From Saposhnikovia divaricata (lineage: Eukaryota > Streptophyta > Magnoliopsida > Apiales > Apiaceae), in contig CM071598.1 of the NCBI GenBank assembly GCA_036435485.1, positions 194,783,148 through 194,847,147 of the forward strand: a stretch of DNA of 64,000 nucleotides. Reading direction: 5' to 3'. The notes under the pieces are model-generated. The model worked only from the letters and a program-made list of their open reading frames with translations. It did no database searches and had not been told where the DNA came from. The stretch's first letter is position 1, and every line of letters begins with the position of its first letter. Both the position numbers and the translations under genes were made by a program. Below, piece by piece: positions 10,020-21,295 of this stretch.

Positions 10020-12210
10020 ACTTCTCCAACTCGATGTTTAATAGTTGGTGACTGCCTCCAGCCTCATTTTCGGCCATTTTTCTTTTTCTAACTTCGGTCA
10101 TTTCCACGTCTTTGTCTTTTTCCAAGTCCTCCAGCATAATTATCCGTGCGGCCTTCTGGTCGCCTCTCATTTCTCCGATCCCATGTTCGGTCAGGAATTT
10201 TAACTTTAAATGAGGGATCGATGATACAGCCTGGAATAGTGATAAAGCTGGCCTCCCGAGAATTCCGTTGTATGGGCTGTCTACTCGAACAACATAGAAC
10301 TTGGCTTCCTTCATTGCTGTATACGGTGTTTTTCCCATTAGGACAGAGAGTGTGATAGTTCCTTCGATGGGTACGGGTTGATTCCCGAAGCCGTAAAGCG
10401 GTGCCTCGTGGCATGGTTCCAGCTGTTCGCCTCCCAAGTTCATTTTGCAGTATGTTCGGTAGTATAGAATGTTTACCGAACTCCCTTCATCGACCAGCAC
10501 TTTCCAAATCTTATTTTCCCCGATGACAGGGTTGATGACGAGTGGGTCTTCATGTGGCCAAATTACATCCTCATAGTCATCCTCTGTGAAGGAGATAGGC
10601 AATGGTTGCTTCGCTGCGCTTGACTGATATAAGTTGTAGATTTGTCTGGCGTATTTCTTACGGGCGGTTTTACTGTCCCGATCCAATACTGTCCCCCCAG
10701 AAATGGTGCTTACTTCACCTCGGAATTTTTCCGTTCCTTCGGTCTCCTTTTTCTTTTCCTTGTTATCCAGCTTCTCCCTCAGATCTCCGATGAATTGTGC
10801 TAAGTCTCCATCCTTGATCATTTTTTCTATCAACCTCTTCAAATGGAAACATTCGTCGGTGTTGTACCCTTTATCTTGATGGTATTCACAATACTTTTTC
10901 TCGTTCCTTCGGTGTTTGGGGGTTCTCAGCTTGGCTGGCCGAACGAATCCTGGCTTACCTTTTATCTCGTGGAGAATCTTCGAGATAGGTGTATTTAAGG
11001 GTGTAAACACCACGCTATCTCTATCTCGTCTTCGTTCGGGCCCTTTGTCTGGCCTGAGGTCTTTCAGTCGGCTTTTGATATCCCCTTGGCTTCTTCGGTC
11101 TTCTCGTCGATCGTCATTTCTTTCGTCTCTGCCGGAACCACTCCTTTTTTCATCTTTATACCCTCCTATTGACTCCATTTTTCTTCTAATGGCTTCCCCC
11201 CGAAGGTATATATCGTTTAATGATTTCGGTGGTACGTCATATAATGAAGACCGAAGCTTTTTCCCTTTCACGGGATCGAGGCCTGCGGAGAAGAATCCTG
11301 CGGCTTTAACTTTATCTAAGTTTGTCACCATTCCTGCTTCTTCTTTAAACCTGGCTAGATAATCGCCAAGCTCTTCGTTCGGTTTTTGTCTACAGTGGAT
11401 TAGAGCTTCGGTATCCTTTTCTCTTCGGCACAGGTGAGAGTAGTGCCTCAAAAATTTTCTTTTGATTTGTCCGTATGATCCGATCGACCTTGGTCTTAGC
11501 GAACGGTACCACATAGACGTCGTTCCCTTTAAGTAAGTTTTGAACATCTTGCATAGCATGACATCACAGTGCCCCATACCAGTCATGAGAGACTCTTATT
11601 TTTCGCAATGGTCTTCGGGATCACCCTTTCCGTTGAACTCATGCATCTTCGGGAATTGTCTTCCGGGTGGTGGTCGGTACTGCTCGATGTCTTCGGTCAC
11701 CACAGGTTCGTGACTGACCTTCCTATCCTCGAACATTACCTTTTCAATCCTTTTTATTCTGTCACCTACATGTGAGTCATCCTCGTCTGAATTTGAGGTA
11801 TAAACTACCTTTGATCGGGATCGTATGGAGCATGGCTCGGAATTTTCTGAGTCGCCTTCATCATCTCTGGTCCTTTTTTCTCTTCGGCTTTCGGTTTCGT
11901 GACCTTCGGTTTCCAGGGCTTCTCGTAGCAATTTCTCTTGGAGTTATATTTCTTCCCTTTGGAGCTTCAAGGATTGTAATTTCAACTGATCAGCCAGTTT
12001 TTGTTTGGCCAATCTTTCTGCGTCCTTGTCGCTTTTTTCTTTTTGATTCCCTTTGGTTCTTTGCCCCTCTCTCCACTTTTGGAGCATTTGTTGCTGTTCT
12101 TCGGGGGTTGGCATTTCTCCTTCCTCGTCGAAGTTCAAATTTCTTGGTGTAATAGGAGGTGGACGGCTGCCTCCTGCCTGAGTATTTGTTGGAGTTTCTT
12201 CGTTAGCCAT
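9928..12210 (-). pseudogene. gag: Tat gag and protease (broken)
   Basis: A single frame from ATG at 12210 to 9928 is interrupted by two in-frame stops (11944-11946 and 11596-11598). The N-terminus is charged and low-complexity. The capsid-like core follows (MWYRSLRPRSIGSYGQIKRK, NEELGDYLARFKEE), then an arginine-rich linker. A single CCHH-like segment (KYCEYHQDKGYNTDECFHLK) and an aspartic protease region around KVLVDEGSSVNILYY come next; there Glu follows the catalytic Asp where Gly/Thr/Ser is usual. Two frameshifts downstream break continuity with pol. Product in an intact relative: nucleocapsid and protease parts of the polyprotein. Confidence 0.9.
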
Positions 12211-12255
12211 AGCAGTTGGTAGGTGGTGATTTTCAACACAAATCGTATCTCTACG

Positions 12256-12275
12256 TTCCCACAGACGGCGCCAAA
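12256..12275 (-). other. Primer binding site of the Tat element
   Basis: Directly inside the 5' LTR the minus strand reads TTTGGCGCCGTCTGTGGGAA. TGGCGCCGT matches the complement of the plant tRNA-Asp 3' end for about 9-10 bases and then diverges, so the tRNA identity is tentative. Confidence 0.65.
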
Positions 12276-12722
12276 TGTTATAACCGGATTTTTGCCAAGC
12301 CTTGGTTCGGCCCCACCTGCAAAACGAGAAGAATGCGAGGGATTGGTCCCCCGATTCACCTCCGGTGTGAGAATCAGTAAATCGGTTTTTAGAGAGGAAT
12401 AAGGTAAAACGTAGAGTGTTTGTGTGTGTTTTTGTTCTTGTCTTAAGTTTAATGATACCTCTCTTTTTATAGACTTGGTTTCACCTTTTTCTCCTTGGAT
12501 CTGATCTGGATCGGTATGATGAGGAGACATCATTATTCTTCATTGTCCCCAATACTCAAGTAAAGTAACAATGTGATCTGTAAAAGGGGAAATGACCATG
12601 TGACCGTTGAGGGAAAGTGATTGGACCGAATATGGGTTGAACGACCATGTGCCGATCGACTGTAGGGCCTGTTTTAATATTGGGCTTTATATTTGGCCGA
12701 ATGGGAAGATGGGCTTCCAACA
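12276..12722 (-). repeat. 5' LTR of the Tat element
   Basis: 447 bp, equal in length to 2729-3175, followed by the ATATG target duplication at 12723-12727. ORFs reported inside it are shadows. Confidence 0.93.
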
Positions 12723-12839
12723 ATATGTTTCACAATTCAATTTTATTTTGCAAAAAAGGAGAAAAGGAATCTTTCTTCACTACCCTGATCTTATTATCTT
12801 AATCTTTTAGAGAGAATGTATTGCACGTTATCTACCTAA

Positions 12840-13663
12840 GACCATCTCCAACCCAAGACACCAAAATAGTGTCCTAGGCACACTATTTTGGTGACAAAAT
12901 TACACCATTTACAAAATGCATTCCAACCCTTGGTCACTATCCTTGACACTAAAAGGAATCTTTCACCAATAAAATAGAATATTCTAATTTTGTTCAATTT
13001 TTACATTATTAATATCTGTTATATTTTAAATTATAATGTTATGGTCACATAATATTAAATTTATTGAAATAAAAAATTATTTATATAAAAAATCAATATC
13101 CAAATTTTATTAAAATTTAGTCTTCAAACAAGGAGCTGGTGATAGACAAAAGCTTTACGAACTACAAATGGTAAGAGCACAAAATGAGTCGAGAAAGTTG
13201 GCACTCCAGGAACTTCGAGAAGACAATTAAATTTGGTGTGTTGTTTATAATTCATGATTAAGAATTTTTTACAAGATTTTGTGTGAAAGTTTAAAATTAA
13301 AAAAATAATATTTTTTTTGAACTTAAAAAATTAATATTTTAGAATTAACAAGAGCTAAGAAGAAAAGAAGTTTCAATTGATAAAAATTTAAAGTTAAAAA
13401 TTACAAGAATAGATAAGTTGGAAAAAAATTTGGAAAAAAATTACAAGAACAAATAATAGGATATAGATGGGAAAAAATTGTTTTTGTTAACAAATATAGG
13501 GGCATTGGAATTTTGAAAGTCACCAAATGTATTTTTGTCACCAAATTTGGTGACCCAAAACTCATTTGGTGATCTTGGATCATTATTTTAGTGTTGAATT
13601 GGAATGAATTTGTCACTATATCCATCACTATTATAGTGATTTAGTGATGGGTCGGAGTTGCTC
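12840..13663. mobile_element. PIF/Harbinger deletion derivative, 824 bp
   Basis: Ends GACCATCTCCAACCC and (inverse complement of the right end) GAGCAACTCCGACCC match 12 of 15. The target duplication is TAA at 12837-12839 and 13664-13666. The paralogous site upstream of copy 3 (CTACCTAACGTACAATC, about 25,019) is empty. Inside, about 13,130-13,230 (plus) reads QKLYELQMVRAQNESRKLAL before a stop, resembling the C-terminal (NAM-associated) part of Harbinger ORF1 / Myb-like proteins. No transposase is left. Confidence 0.85.
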
Positions 13664-13666
13664 TAA

Positions 13667-13851
13667 CGTACAATCACAACATCTTCTGTCAGATAGTGTA
13701 AGCTCACTGACCTGATGCAAATATGACAAAAGCAGTTGGTACATTTTTCCAACTTTAGTATCTCACGAGAACTAAAACAAAACAGAGCACTCTCTTTCTC
13801 TGAACATCTAGTACATCAACTGCAGATTAATCTAGTGCAACAAATACAAAG
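13667..13851 (+). promoter_or_regulatory. Proximal upstream region / 5'UTR of MOSC copy 1
   Basis: Runs from the Harbinger target duplication to the ATG at 13852 and is nearly identical to 25,022-25,205 of copy 3, including CTCTCTTTCTCTGAACATCT. The more distal promoter has been moved more than 10 kb away by insertions. Confidence 0.55.
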
Positions 13852-15408
13852 ATGGCAGCAGGAGCAGCAAGGATAGAATCAATCTTTATATACCCCGTCA
13901 AATCCTGCCGCGGGATTTCTGTTTCTCAAGCACCCATTGTCCCCACTGGTATCATTCCTTTCAAGTCCATTTTTTTTTCTGATTCTTCAAGCATTCTTTA
14001 TGTGTGTGTGTCTCTGTGTGTGTTTCTCAAAATTCCTTTTTGCTAGTTCTCAAAATTCTGCCAAGATTGATTATTTAATTTTTAAGTGTGTTTCGAAGCT
14101 CAGGCAAGGCTAGAACGGGGTCGGCCCTGACCTGGTTCCGCCACTGTGTGTGTGTAGGTTATTATGTGGTATTTGATTAGGTAGTTCTAGTATTTTACAT
14201 TTCTTGAAGCATTCTTTGACTACTTTGTTGTTGTTTGTTCATGAGATGTTAGCAATAGAAAGGTATAATTCAAATTTTTTTAAAAGATTTTGCTACTTCT
14301 AGTAAATTAAGCTTGTTGATTTGATAATTGAATAAAACTTAACAAGTCTGGTGGTAACTTTTATCTGTTGTTAACTAAAATTTTTGATCACTGGTTCGCG
14401 AAGTGTTTCTTGACTTTATGTATGGTTGGGGAAAGTGTTTTTCCTCTTCCTTTTAATTACTCTAAAGAAAAAAAAATTAGAATAACAAAATTTACTTTAA
14501 TTTGGGGAGCATGATCAGAATACAAAATTAGGATTCTACCCTCTGTGCTTGACGCTTTCTTTATGAATCTCATCTGCAGGATCGGGTAAAATAAAACAGA
14601 ACACGAGTAAACAATTTTCTTATGCACCATAGAATTCAGAGCATGTGATATCTTCACCATTATACTACTGGCCCTTTTAGTAAAAAAATTAAATTATTTT
14701 GGAAAACGCCTATTGTGGCTACATTAACCTGGTCCTGGTGTTATTTTCTTGTATATTAGCATGACAGAATTATGTAAAAATTAGAGTATAGATCACTTAA
14801 TATGATCTATATATTCTTCTGTCCAATAGCTCTATGTTCTGGTAATTTTTTGTGCATCTACACTTGCAAAGTTTACTAATATTGATATAAAGGAAACACA
14901 AAGTTGATGTTTGTCGCAAAAAGAGTGTTTGCAAGCAATCATGATTATTTTTGCTCGTACAGGATTTCTGTGGGATAGACACTGGATGGTCATCAACTCA
15001 AAGGGCAGGGCATGTACTCAAAGAGTAGAACCTATGCTTGCTTTAGTGGAAGTGGAGCTGCCGAGTGAGGCATTCTCCGTTGGTTGGAAGCCTACCAAGA
15101 GCTCTTATCTGGGTAATGTTTATGTAATAATGTCAACTGGCAACTATGTTCTCTACATCATTTGATGTTTATTCAACTTTTTAAATTCTGTAACCTCTGC
15201 AATTTGCTATTTCTGGAGGTAAAAAACTATATATTTTTTGTACCATATAAGAGAAACAAGACAATGACTTGTTTTAGTGCTGGATCTTCCCCATAGTGAT
15301 CAGGGCACCTGGAATGGATGAGCTGAAGGTGTCATTAAGCAAACCGTGTGAAAAATCTGATGGAGTTACAGTGTGGGAGTGGACAGGCTCTGTCTTGGAT
15401 GAAGGAGC

Positions 15409-15589
15409 TGTTGGGCTTGCTAAGCGAGCCTTAACTCCACATTAGTATGATATTGTCCGCTTTGGGCCGAACCCGCACGGATTTGTTTTTGGATAACTCC
15501 CAAAAGGCCTCATACTAATGGAGTTAATCTGGCTGCTTATTAACTAGCAATCTGTCCCTCCCACAATCGATGTGGGACAACTCCTAACA
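15409..15589 (-). repeat. 3' LTR of the TRIM
   Basis: 181 bp, identical by eye to 15831-16011; polypurine tract on its inner side. Confidence 0.93.
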
Positions 15590-15830
15590 ATCTCCCCCTT
15601 CACACATCGGGCTCGACACCTGTCGAATCTGCCTCCATTCTGTGTGATCTGCTCCCCTTGATCCATACTGGAAGTTCCTGGCCATCTGGCTCCCCCTAGG
15701 CCCATACTGGAAGGCCCACCTGCTCCCCCTTAAGCCCAATCCGGGTTAGCCCATCTGCCTCTTCCTGGATCCATTCTGGAACCCATTGAGATCGTTATGG
15801 ACCGTTATAACCTGAAGCTCTGATACCACT

Positions 15831-16011
15831 TGTTGGGCTTGCTAAGCGAGCCTTAACTCCACATTAGTATGATATTGTCCGCTTTGGGCCGAACCCGCAC
15901 GGATTTGTTTTTGGATAACTCCCAAAAGGCCTCATACTAATGGAGTTAATCTGGCTGCTTATTAACTAGCAATCTGTCCCTCCCACAATCGATGTGGGAC
16001 AACTCCTAACA
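15831..16011 (-). repeat. 5' LTR of the TRIM
   Basis: 181 bp; initiator-Met primer site on its inner side, 2-3 bases from the LTR. Confidence 0.93.
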
Positions 16012-17619
16012 GGAGCAGAGGCATCAAAATGGTTCTCTGATTTTATTGGCAAACCTTGTCGTCTAGTGCGATTCAATGAAGGTAGTGCTCAATTTCTGGT
16101 GTCTTTTAGTAGAATTTTTTTTATAGGATATTGGTTAGCACAAAAAGTTCAAGAGTCTCTTTCTTTTTTTTTTTGCTAATTAGTTCAAGAGTCTCTTTCA
16201 TCATTTCCTAACAAATGAACAAGGTTTTCTTTGCTTAATAAGTTTCCTCTGCTTGAAGTTAAAGTCCATACTTCAGCCTAAGGAACCAAGTATATGTTGC
16301 ATGTGTAGTAGCGCTGGTTTTCTCTTCTAATAAATCTTGTCAGGGTGTGTTTGGTCTTGTCTTATCTAAGTAGCTACAATTCTACGAAAGAAGTGTTTAA
16401 AATGCTCGAGATTTCTTGGAATTTATGTTGTAAAATGATTAGATAAACACTGATTCTTCATTTGCTACATGGCATCACCATTTCTCTAGACTAAAGTGTA
16501 TTTTAAATAGAACAATACTAATTAATCGCGGTCTAAACTGATTGACTCTCGGTCATACAGAGTATGACTCCAGGCCTCTGCCCACTTATGCTCCTACTCC
16601 TGGATATAATCTTGTGTTTACCGACCAGTACCAATTTCTGATGCTTTCCCAGGTTACTTAAACAGTTAGTTTAGGTAAATTATGTATATTTATGCAGCGC
16701 TAATGCTTGATATTGGTATAGATATTTTATGCAGGGATCTTTAGATGCACTTAATAATCACCTGGAGGAGCCTCTACCCGTTAATCGTTTCCGACCCAGG
16801 TGGTTTAAACTTTTGGGTTTAACTTTGTTATAGATCTTTTGTTGTATATCCTATTTAAACCAGTTTCCGAATAATAATGTATCATCTTCTTTGGGTTTAT
16901 GCCTCATATTTAAGCTATCATATATACTCTAAATAAACCTTGTATGTTACAGCATACTCATCGATGGCTGTGAACCATTTGCTGAGGACTTGTGGAAGGA
17001 GATCAAAATAAACAACATGACTTTCATAAGCATCCAGTTATGCCCCCGCTGCAAGGTTAAACTGCACCCTAAAGATTGTACCCACTGGACAAGTTGTTTA
17101 TCCTTGTATATGATCAAGCAACCACATTCTGCATTAGTATTATGTTTCCTTCTATAAGCAAGAGAATTTTAACATATGCAAGTTCAGCATCCTTTTCAAA
17201 AATTAAGCTTGATAGTCGTTTTTTTGTTTTTTGGTATCATTTCATGCACCATATTCTTGCTGCAAAGTTCCATTTAGTTTGTTAACTTTATTATACTTTT
17301 CAGGTACCTTTAGTCAACCAAGAAAATGGGATACCTGGGTCAGAGCCGAATGAGACACTAATGAAGTTCCGCTCTGATAAGATCTTGGAGCTGAGTACCA
17401 AACATCAGGGGAAGGTGTAAAACTGACTCATTTCCTTTTTTTGAATTGAATTTTTCTTCCGGAAACTAGTTGCGAAATGATTTTCTTCAGGTCTACTTTG
17501 GACAAGGATTGGTATGCAGCAAGGACTCTCTTAATGGAGTTGGAGGGATAGTACTCAAAATGGGAGATACCATCCATGTGGAGAAGGTGTTTGCTTCATA
17601 TGCTGATGCCATAGCTTGA

Positions 17620-18375
17620 ATGTGCTCACATTCAGTTATGCAGTTAAAGTTTAGAAAAAGTTGAGTGCACCAGTAGACAAGAAAATTTAGAGACAATTGC
17701 TATTATGTGATAAATCAATTCAATAAAGTACTGGTTTCTCCTGTCTGTAATAAGTGCTGAAGTGCAAACTGGTTCTGTAAATTCTGAAGCACATACAAGG
17801 CTTGATGGGCTTTGTAAGTTGCAAAAAAAAAAAAATTAAGATTATTTTGGAAACCAATTGTCACTGGTGCGATTACAAAAAAATCGCCAACTACTCTTTA
17901 ACCCGTATGCAATTTATTGAATAATCATCACTATTTTTAAATTTTATCAATTTTGATTAAAATATGTGATACATAAACATGTTTATACCATTTCTTTCAC
18001 TTTCTTTATTGAGATATTGATCCGCATCGTTCTCATTTTATTTAGGAGATGTTGATATGTATCTCTTTAATTTTTTTGCTAGATGTCGGACCCCTATCAA
18101 AAAATAAATTTAACTAAACAGATGGACATTCTTTTTTTAATCATCAAAAAAATTATTTTCGATATCATCATTTTGAAACTAACAAAACTAAATAAGATAT
18201 ATTTATTAATTTATTATTAACGAACCTGCATAAATCAAAACTCGCACATTTCCTAGAACCTGGTCAACACATTTCAACAAGAAAATTTACACGTACATTA
18301 ACAAAAAAAATTACCGATTTACTTAATGGTACGATAAATATAGATTGATAAAAACTAATATCTCAATATTAAAAT
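17620..18375. other. 3' flank of MOSC copy 1, shared with copy 3
   Basis: Downstream sequence up to about 18,365 (GGTACGATAAATATAGAT...ATATCTCAATATTAAAATATA) matches 33,650-34,560 after copy 3, with small indels. It marks the right edge of the duplicated unit. No gene seen. Confidence 0.7.
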
Positions 18376-18714
18376 ATACTTTTTTCGAATAAAGAGAATT
18401 TCATTAGAATCAAACATAGTTAACAGTGTCTCCAATACATATAATGGAGACGAAAAATCAACGAAGCTATTAAGCATACAAGATAGTCTATCTAAAGAAT
18501 GAGCTACCCATATTACTATTAGTCTAACAAAAACAACTAAAACACCATTTTTGTTTCTAAGGATAGAACAACACTGCTCAATGAGGTTTCCTAGCTCCAA
18601 CTGTTTATGCTCCGCTTTGTTAACAACATGGACACTCAGCATTGAATCAGATTCCACAGTGATGGGATGGTTTGGCAGATCACTAAGCCACAACAAAGCT
18701 TCCAAGATGCCCAA
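18355..18714 (-). pseudogene. RNase H-like (RVT_3) fragment, probably from a LINE
   Basis: A 119-residue frame contains GILEALLWLSDLP, ITVESDSMLSVHVVNK and a C-terminal VIWVAHSLDRLSC. This resembles the plant 'reverse transcriptase-like' RNase H domain of LINEs and related host proteins (EA..WL, VESDS, VAH.LAR). No other RT part is present. It lies in the unique spacer between MOSC copies 1 and 2. Most likely a truncated retroelement or captured exon rather than a working gene. Confidence 0.55.
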
Positions 18715-19676
18715 CTGTATATAATTAGTTCTTTTAATTTTAATTTTTTTAAAATTTGCATGCTCTTATTTGCATTTCTCATTGATTGTTGTGTTTGTTC
18801 ATGAGATGTTAGCAATTAAGGATCATAATAATTGTAAAATTTTGCTACTTTATTAGTGAACCAAGCTAGTTGATTTCAAATTCGACAAGAATTTGCAACT
18901 GTAGTGGTATATTTTGCGTAATGTAAACTAAAATTTTGATCAATGATTCACAAAAAGTTCTTTGAATTTATGTAGGGTTGGAGAAAAGTGTTTATTCCTT
19001 CTTTTTATTAACTCTAAATTAAATATAAAGTAAACCCTCTGGTTTGTATGGTTGTGCCAAATTTGCAGGGCTGGAAAACGATAACAGCTAGCGGAAGCTT
19101 GAATTTTATTTAATTTTTATGAATCTGGCTTTTTAGGACAGAACATGATCGGCAGAATCAGGGTAGAAGTTGAGTTAAACAACTTGAGATAGTTAAATGA
19201 GATTTATTTTACTTCTGAACCTTAGAATTTGGAACCTGTGATATCTACACCAATACAACTATTTACCTTGTGTGGCTAGTGTGGCTACACTAACCTTGTG
19301 TAATTTGCTCATGGATTTGATCAGTTACACTTTGATATGATGATTAACATCACAAAGAGATGCCACACTTTGATATAGTCTTCTGTGCAATAGGCAGTAG
19401 CCAGTAGCTATGTTCTCGTAATTTTATTGTGCATCTACGTTACTACACTAATGCTGCATTTTACTTGGATATAATGGAACGATGAAGTTGATGTTTGTCG
19501 GAAAAAAGAGTGTTTGCAAGCAATCATAGCTACTTTTGCTTGTACAGGATTTCTGTGGGATAGACACTGGATGGTTATCAATTTGAAGGGGAGGTCATCT
19601 ACTCAAGGAGTAGAAACTAAGCTTGCTTTAGTGGAAGTGGAGCTGCCAAGTAAGGCATTCTCCGATGGTTGGAAGC

Positions 19677-20200
19677 TGATATATACCACAAATATGTTAC
19701 ACCCACTTGCGTGCATAAAGCACATAAAGCATAAAAGTCATGACAAGACACCCCACTTGCACTTTACTACTGTAGCATGTCAGAAAGCATGCTGGTACAT
19801 GGCTCGAGGTAAGGTTTGTCCCCCACTTGCACTTTACTACTGTAGTAGACACATTCTGAGCAATTCGGTCACTGTAGCTTTAGTGGCTCATTGTAGCTTT
19901 TGCGGCTGCCACGTAGGCCACAGTGAATGGAAGGCTCAGCCTATAAACACCCCCATTCTACCCACAGGTAAGACACACACAACTTTCATATACAAAGGCT
20001 CAAAACTACAGAATCTCTCCCCTTACAAACAGATACACTCTTACCAGCTTGATTATTATTATTTCCGATTACTGATTCTTACACCGGAGGTGCTTGACGG
20101 CCACCACCCCCGGGCAAGCATTGTTTTGCAGGCACCCAAACTCAGGTGAAACATCCCGGAACAGTGATCGGAAGCCTCTAATCAGCCGTGGGAGTTATCA
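19677..20200 (+). repeat. 5' LTR of the non-autonomous element
   Basis: 524 bp with TATA-like CCTATAAACACC. It contains an internal direct repeat of CCCACTTGCACTTTACTACTG at about 19,751 and 19,822, and a related pair TGTAGCTTTAGTGGCTCA / TTGTAGCTTTTGCGGCTG. Confidence 0.85.
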
Positions 20201-20218
20201 TTTGGCGCTAGAAGGAGG
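20201..20218 (+). other. Putative primer binding site
   Basis: TTTGGCGCTAGAAGGAGG directly follows the LTR CA end. The start resembles the TGGCGC primer sites of many plant Gypsy elements; the matching tRNA is not certain. Confidence 0.6.
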
Positions 20219-20281
20219 GGGCTTTTTCCTTAAGAAAAGCCTCCACCTGCTCTACCATCTTACCGCTGAGCAAACCAACAT

Positions 20282-20760
20282 ATGAGAGCCCGCTGTCAAC
20301 AAAATGTCCGCTATCAAAAAGCCCGCCGACGCCAAATGTCCGCTGTCAAAAAGCCCGATGTCAATAAAATGTCCGCTGACAACAAAATGTCCGCTGACAA
20401 CAAAATGTTCGCCGTCAATCAAATGAGCATTCAACTCTTACAACATTCAACATCGAGCCCGCTGTAAAAAAGCCCGCTGTCAACAAAATGTCCGCTGACA
20501 ACAAAATGTCCGCTGACAACAAAATGTTCGCCGTCAATCAAATGAGCATTCAACTCTTACAACATTCAACATCGAGCCCGCTGTAAACAAAATGTCCGCT
20601 GTCAAAAAGCCCGCTGTCAACAAAATGTCCGCTGTCAAAAAGCCCGCGGACAACAAAATGTCCGCTGACAACAAAATGTTCGTCGTCAATTAAATGAGCA
20701 TTCAACTCTTACAACATTCAACATCGAGCCCGCTGTCAAAGAGCCCGTTGTCCGCTGTCA
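20282..20760. repeat. Tandem array of AAAATGTCCGCTGACAAC-type units
   Basis: An about 18-bp motif (AACAAAATGTCCGCTGACAA, GTCAAAAAGCCCGCTGTC) recurs throughout. A longer block including ATGAGCATTCAACTCTTACA occurs three times (about 20,423, 20,543 and 20,695), giving a higher-order period of roughly 120-150 bp. It makes spurious ORFs on both strands. Confidence 0.88.
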
Positions 20761-20993
20761 AACGGACATACAACCTACAAATCCCTAACGGGCAACAACT
20801 CATATCAAGCAACTCACATCGTGCAACTTACAACTTACATCATGCAACTAAGCAACCAAATGTGCAAATGCGAAGGGTCAGGTCCCTCGAGTCAGTGGTG
20901 GCCACCACCGACAACACAGGGAATTAACCCAATACATGGCCTACAACTTGGTACGCTTACAACCTACAATAGCAACATACACACAAAAGCAAT

Positions 20994-21198
20994 CAACAAA
21001 GTCTAAAGTCCCCTGGTGGGCAAGCGACCAACAAAGTCTAAGTCCCCTGGTGGGCAAGCAACCAACAAAGTCTAAGACCCCTGGTGGGCAAGCAACCAAC
21101 AAATTCTAAGTCCCCTGGTGGGCAGGCAACCAACAAAGTCTAAGTCCCCTGGTGGGCAAACAACCAACAAAGTCTAAGTCCCCTGGTGGGCAACAAAG
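20994..21198. repeat. 34-bp tandem repeat, 6 copies
   Basis: Units begin CAACAAAGTCTAAGTCCCCT at 20994, 21029, 21063, 21097, 21131 and 21165. The period is 34 bp (35 for the first) with few mismatches. Confidence 0.92.
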
Positions 21199-21295
21199 AA
21201 GTGCTACTTACAAAAGCTCACGTACTTGGTACGTTTACATACGACATCCTACAACTCACAAGTCCATATGCGGGCAGCATCCTACAAATGTAAGA

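Larger units (their letters stand above)
2729..12722 (-). mobile_element. Tat-lineage Ty3/Gypsy retrotransposon, about 10 kb, complete but defective
   Basis: Two 447-bp LTRs bound the element (2729-3175 and 12276-12722), starting TGTTATAACCGG and ending GCTTCCAACA. The target duplication is ATATG (2724-2728 and 12723-12727). The intact target is seen upstream of copy 3 at about 24,910 (AAGATAATATGTTTCA). By eye the LTRs differ at 11 positions, about 2.5%. Coding order on the minus strand is gag, protease, RT, RNase H, second RNase H, integrase. A second RNase H domain and an extra gene between pol and the 3' LTR are features of the plant Tat clade. Stops and frameshifts make it non-autonomous now. 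It sits about 1.1 kb upstream of MOSC copy 1. Confidence 0.95.
15409..16011 (-). mobile_element. TRIM (terminal-repeat retrotransposon in miniature), 603 bp
   Basis: Two 181-bp LTRs (15409-15589 and 15831-16011), identical by eye, begin TGTTGGGCTTGCTAAG and end CAACTCCTAACA. The target duplication is GGAGC at 15404-15408 and 16012-16016. Next to the right LTR the minus strand reads TGGTATCAGAGC (15817-15828), the initiator-tRNA-Met primer site. Next to the left LTR it reads GAAGGGGGAGAT (15590-15601), a polypurine tract. The 241-bp interior has no coding capacity. I saw no 5S rRNA-like boxes, so it is not an obvious Cassandra. It lies in exon 3 of MOSC copy 1, antisense to the gene. Confidence 0.95.
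13852..17619 (+). pseudogene. MOSC-domain (mARC-like) gene, copy 1, interrupted by a TRIM
   Basis: Eight exons with GT-AG introns: 13852-13948, 14963-15112, 15297-15408 plus 16017-16081 (split by the TRIM), 16561-16652, 16735-16799, 16953-17055, 17304-17414 and 17491-17619. The product has the MOSC N-terminal beta-barrel (SIFIYPVKSCRGISVSQAP, LWDRHWMVINSKGR) and a C-terminal MOSC domain (VNRFRPSILIDGCEPFAEDL, QLCPRCKVP, MGDTIHV). The second Cys of CPRC is at the position of the Mo-ligand Cys in the mARC family. These proteins bind molybdenum cofactor and reduce N-hydroxylated compounds; the plant role is less clear. Apart from the 603-bp TRIM with its 5-bp target duplication, the frame is open from ATG to TGA, so this copy broke recently or could survive by splicing the insert out. 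Confidence 0.88.

Noticed and set aside
10916..11362. 148-codon plus ORF opposite to Tat gag
   Set aside because: Shadow of the gag frame, Arg/Ser-rich because gag is Arg/Asp-rich.
15409..15589. Cassandra-type TRIM with a 5S rRNA promoter
   Set aside because: No 5S-like A or C box words seen in the LTR.
19514..20149. 211-codon plus ORF
   Set aside because: A chance join of MOSC exon 2 with the LTR of the inserted element, not a fusion gene.
20282..21000. Possible CRISPR-like array or satellite
   Set aside because: Direct repeats are contiguous without unique spacers and lie inside an LTR element in a plant genome.
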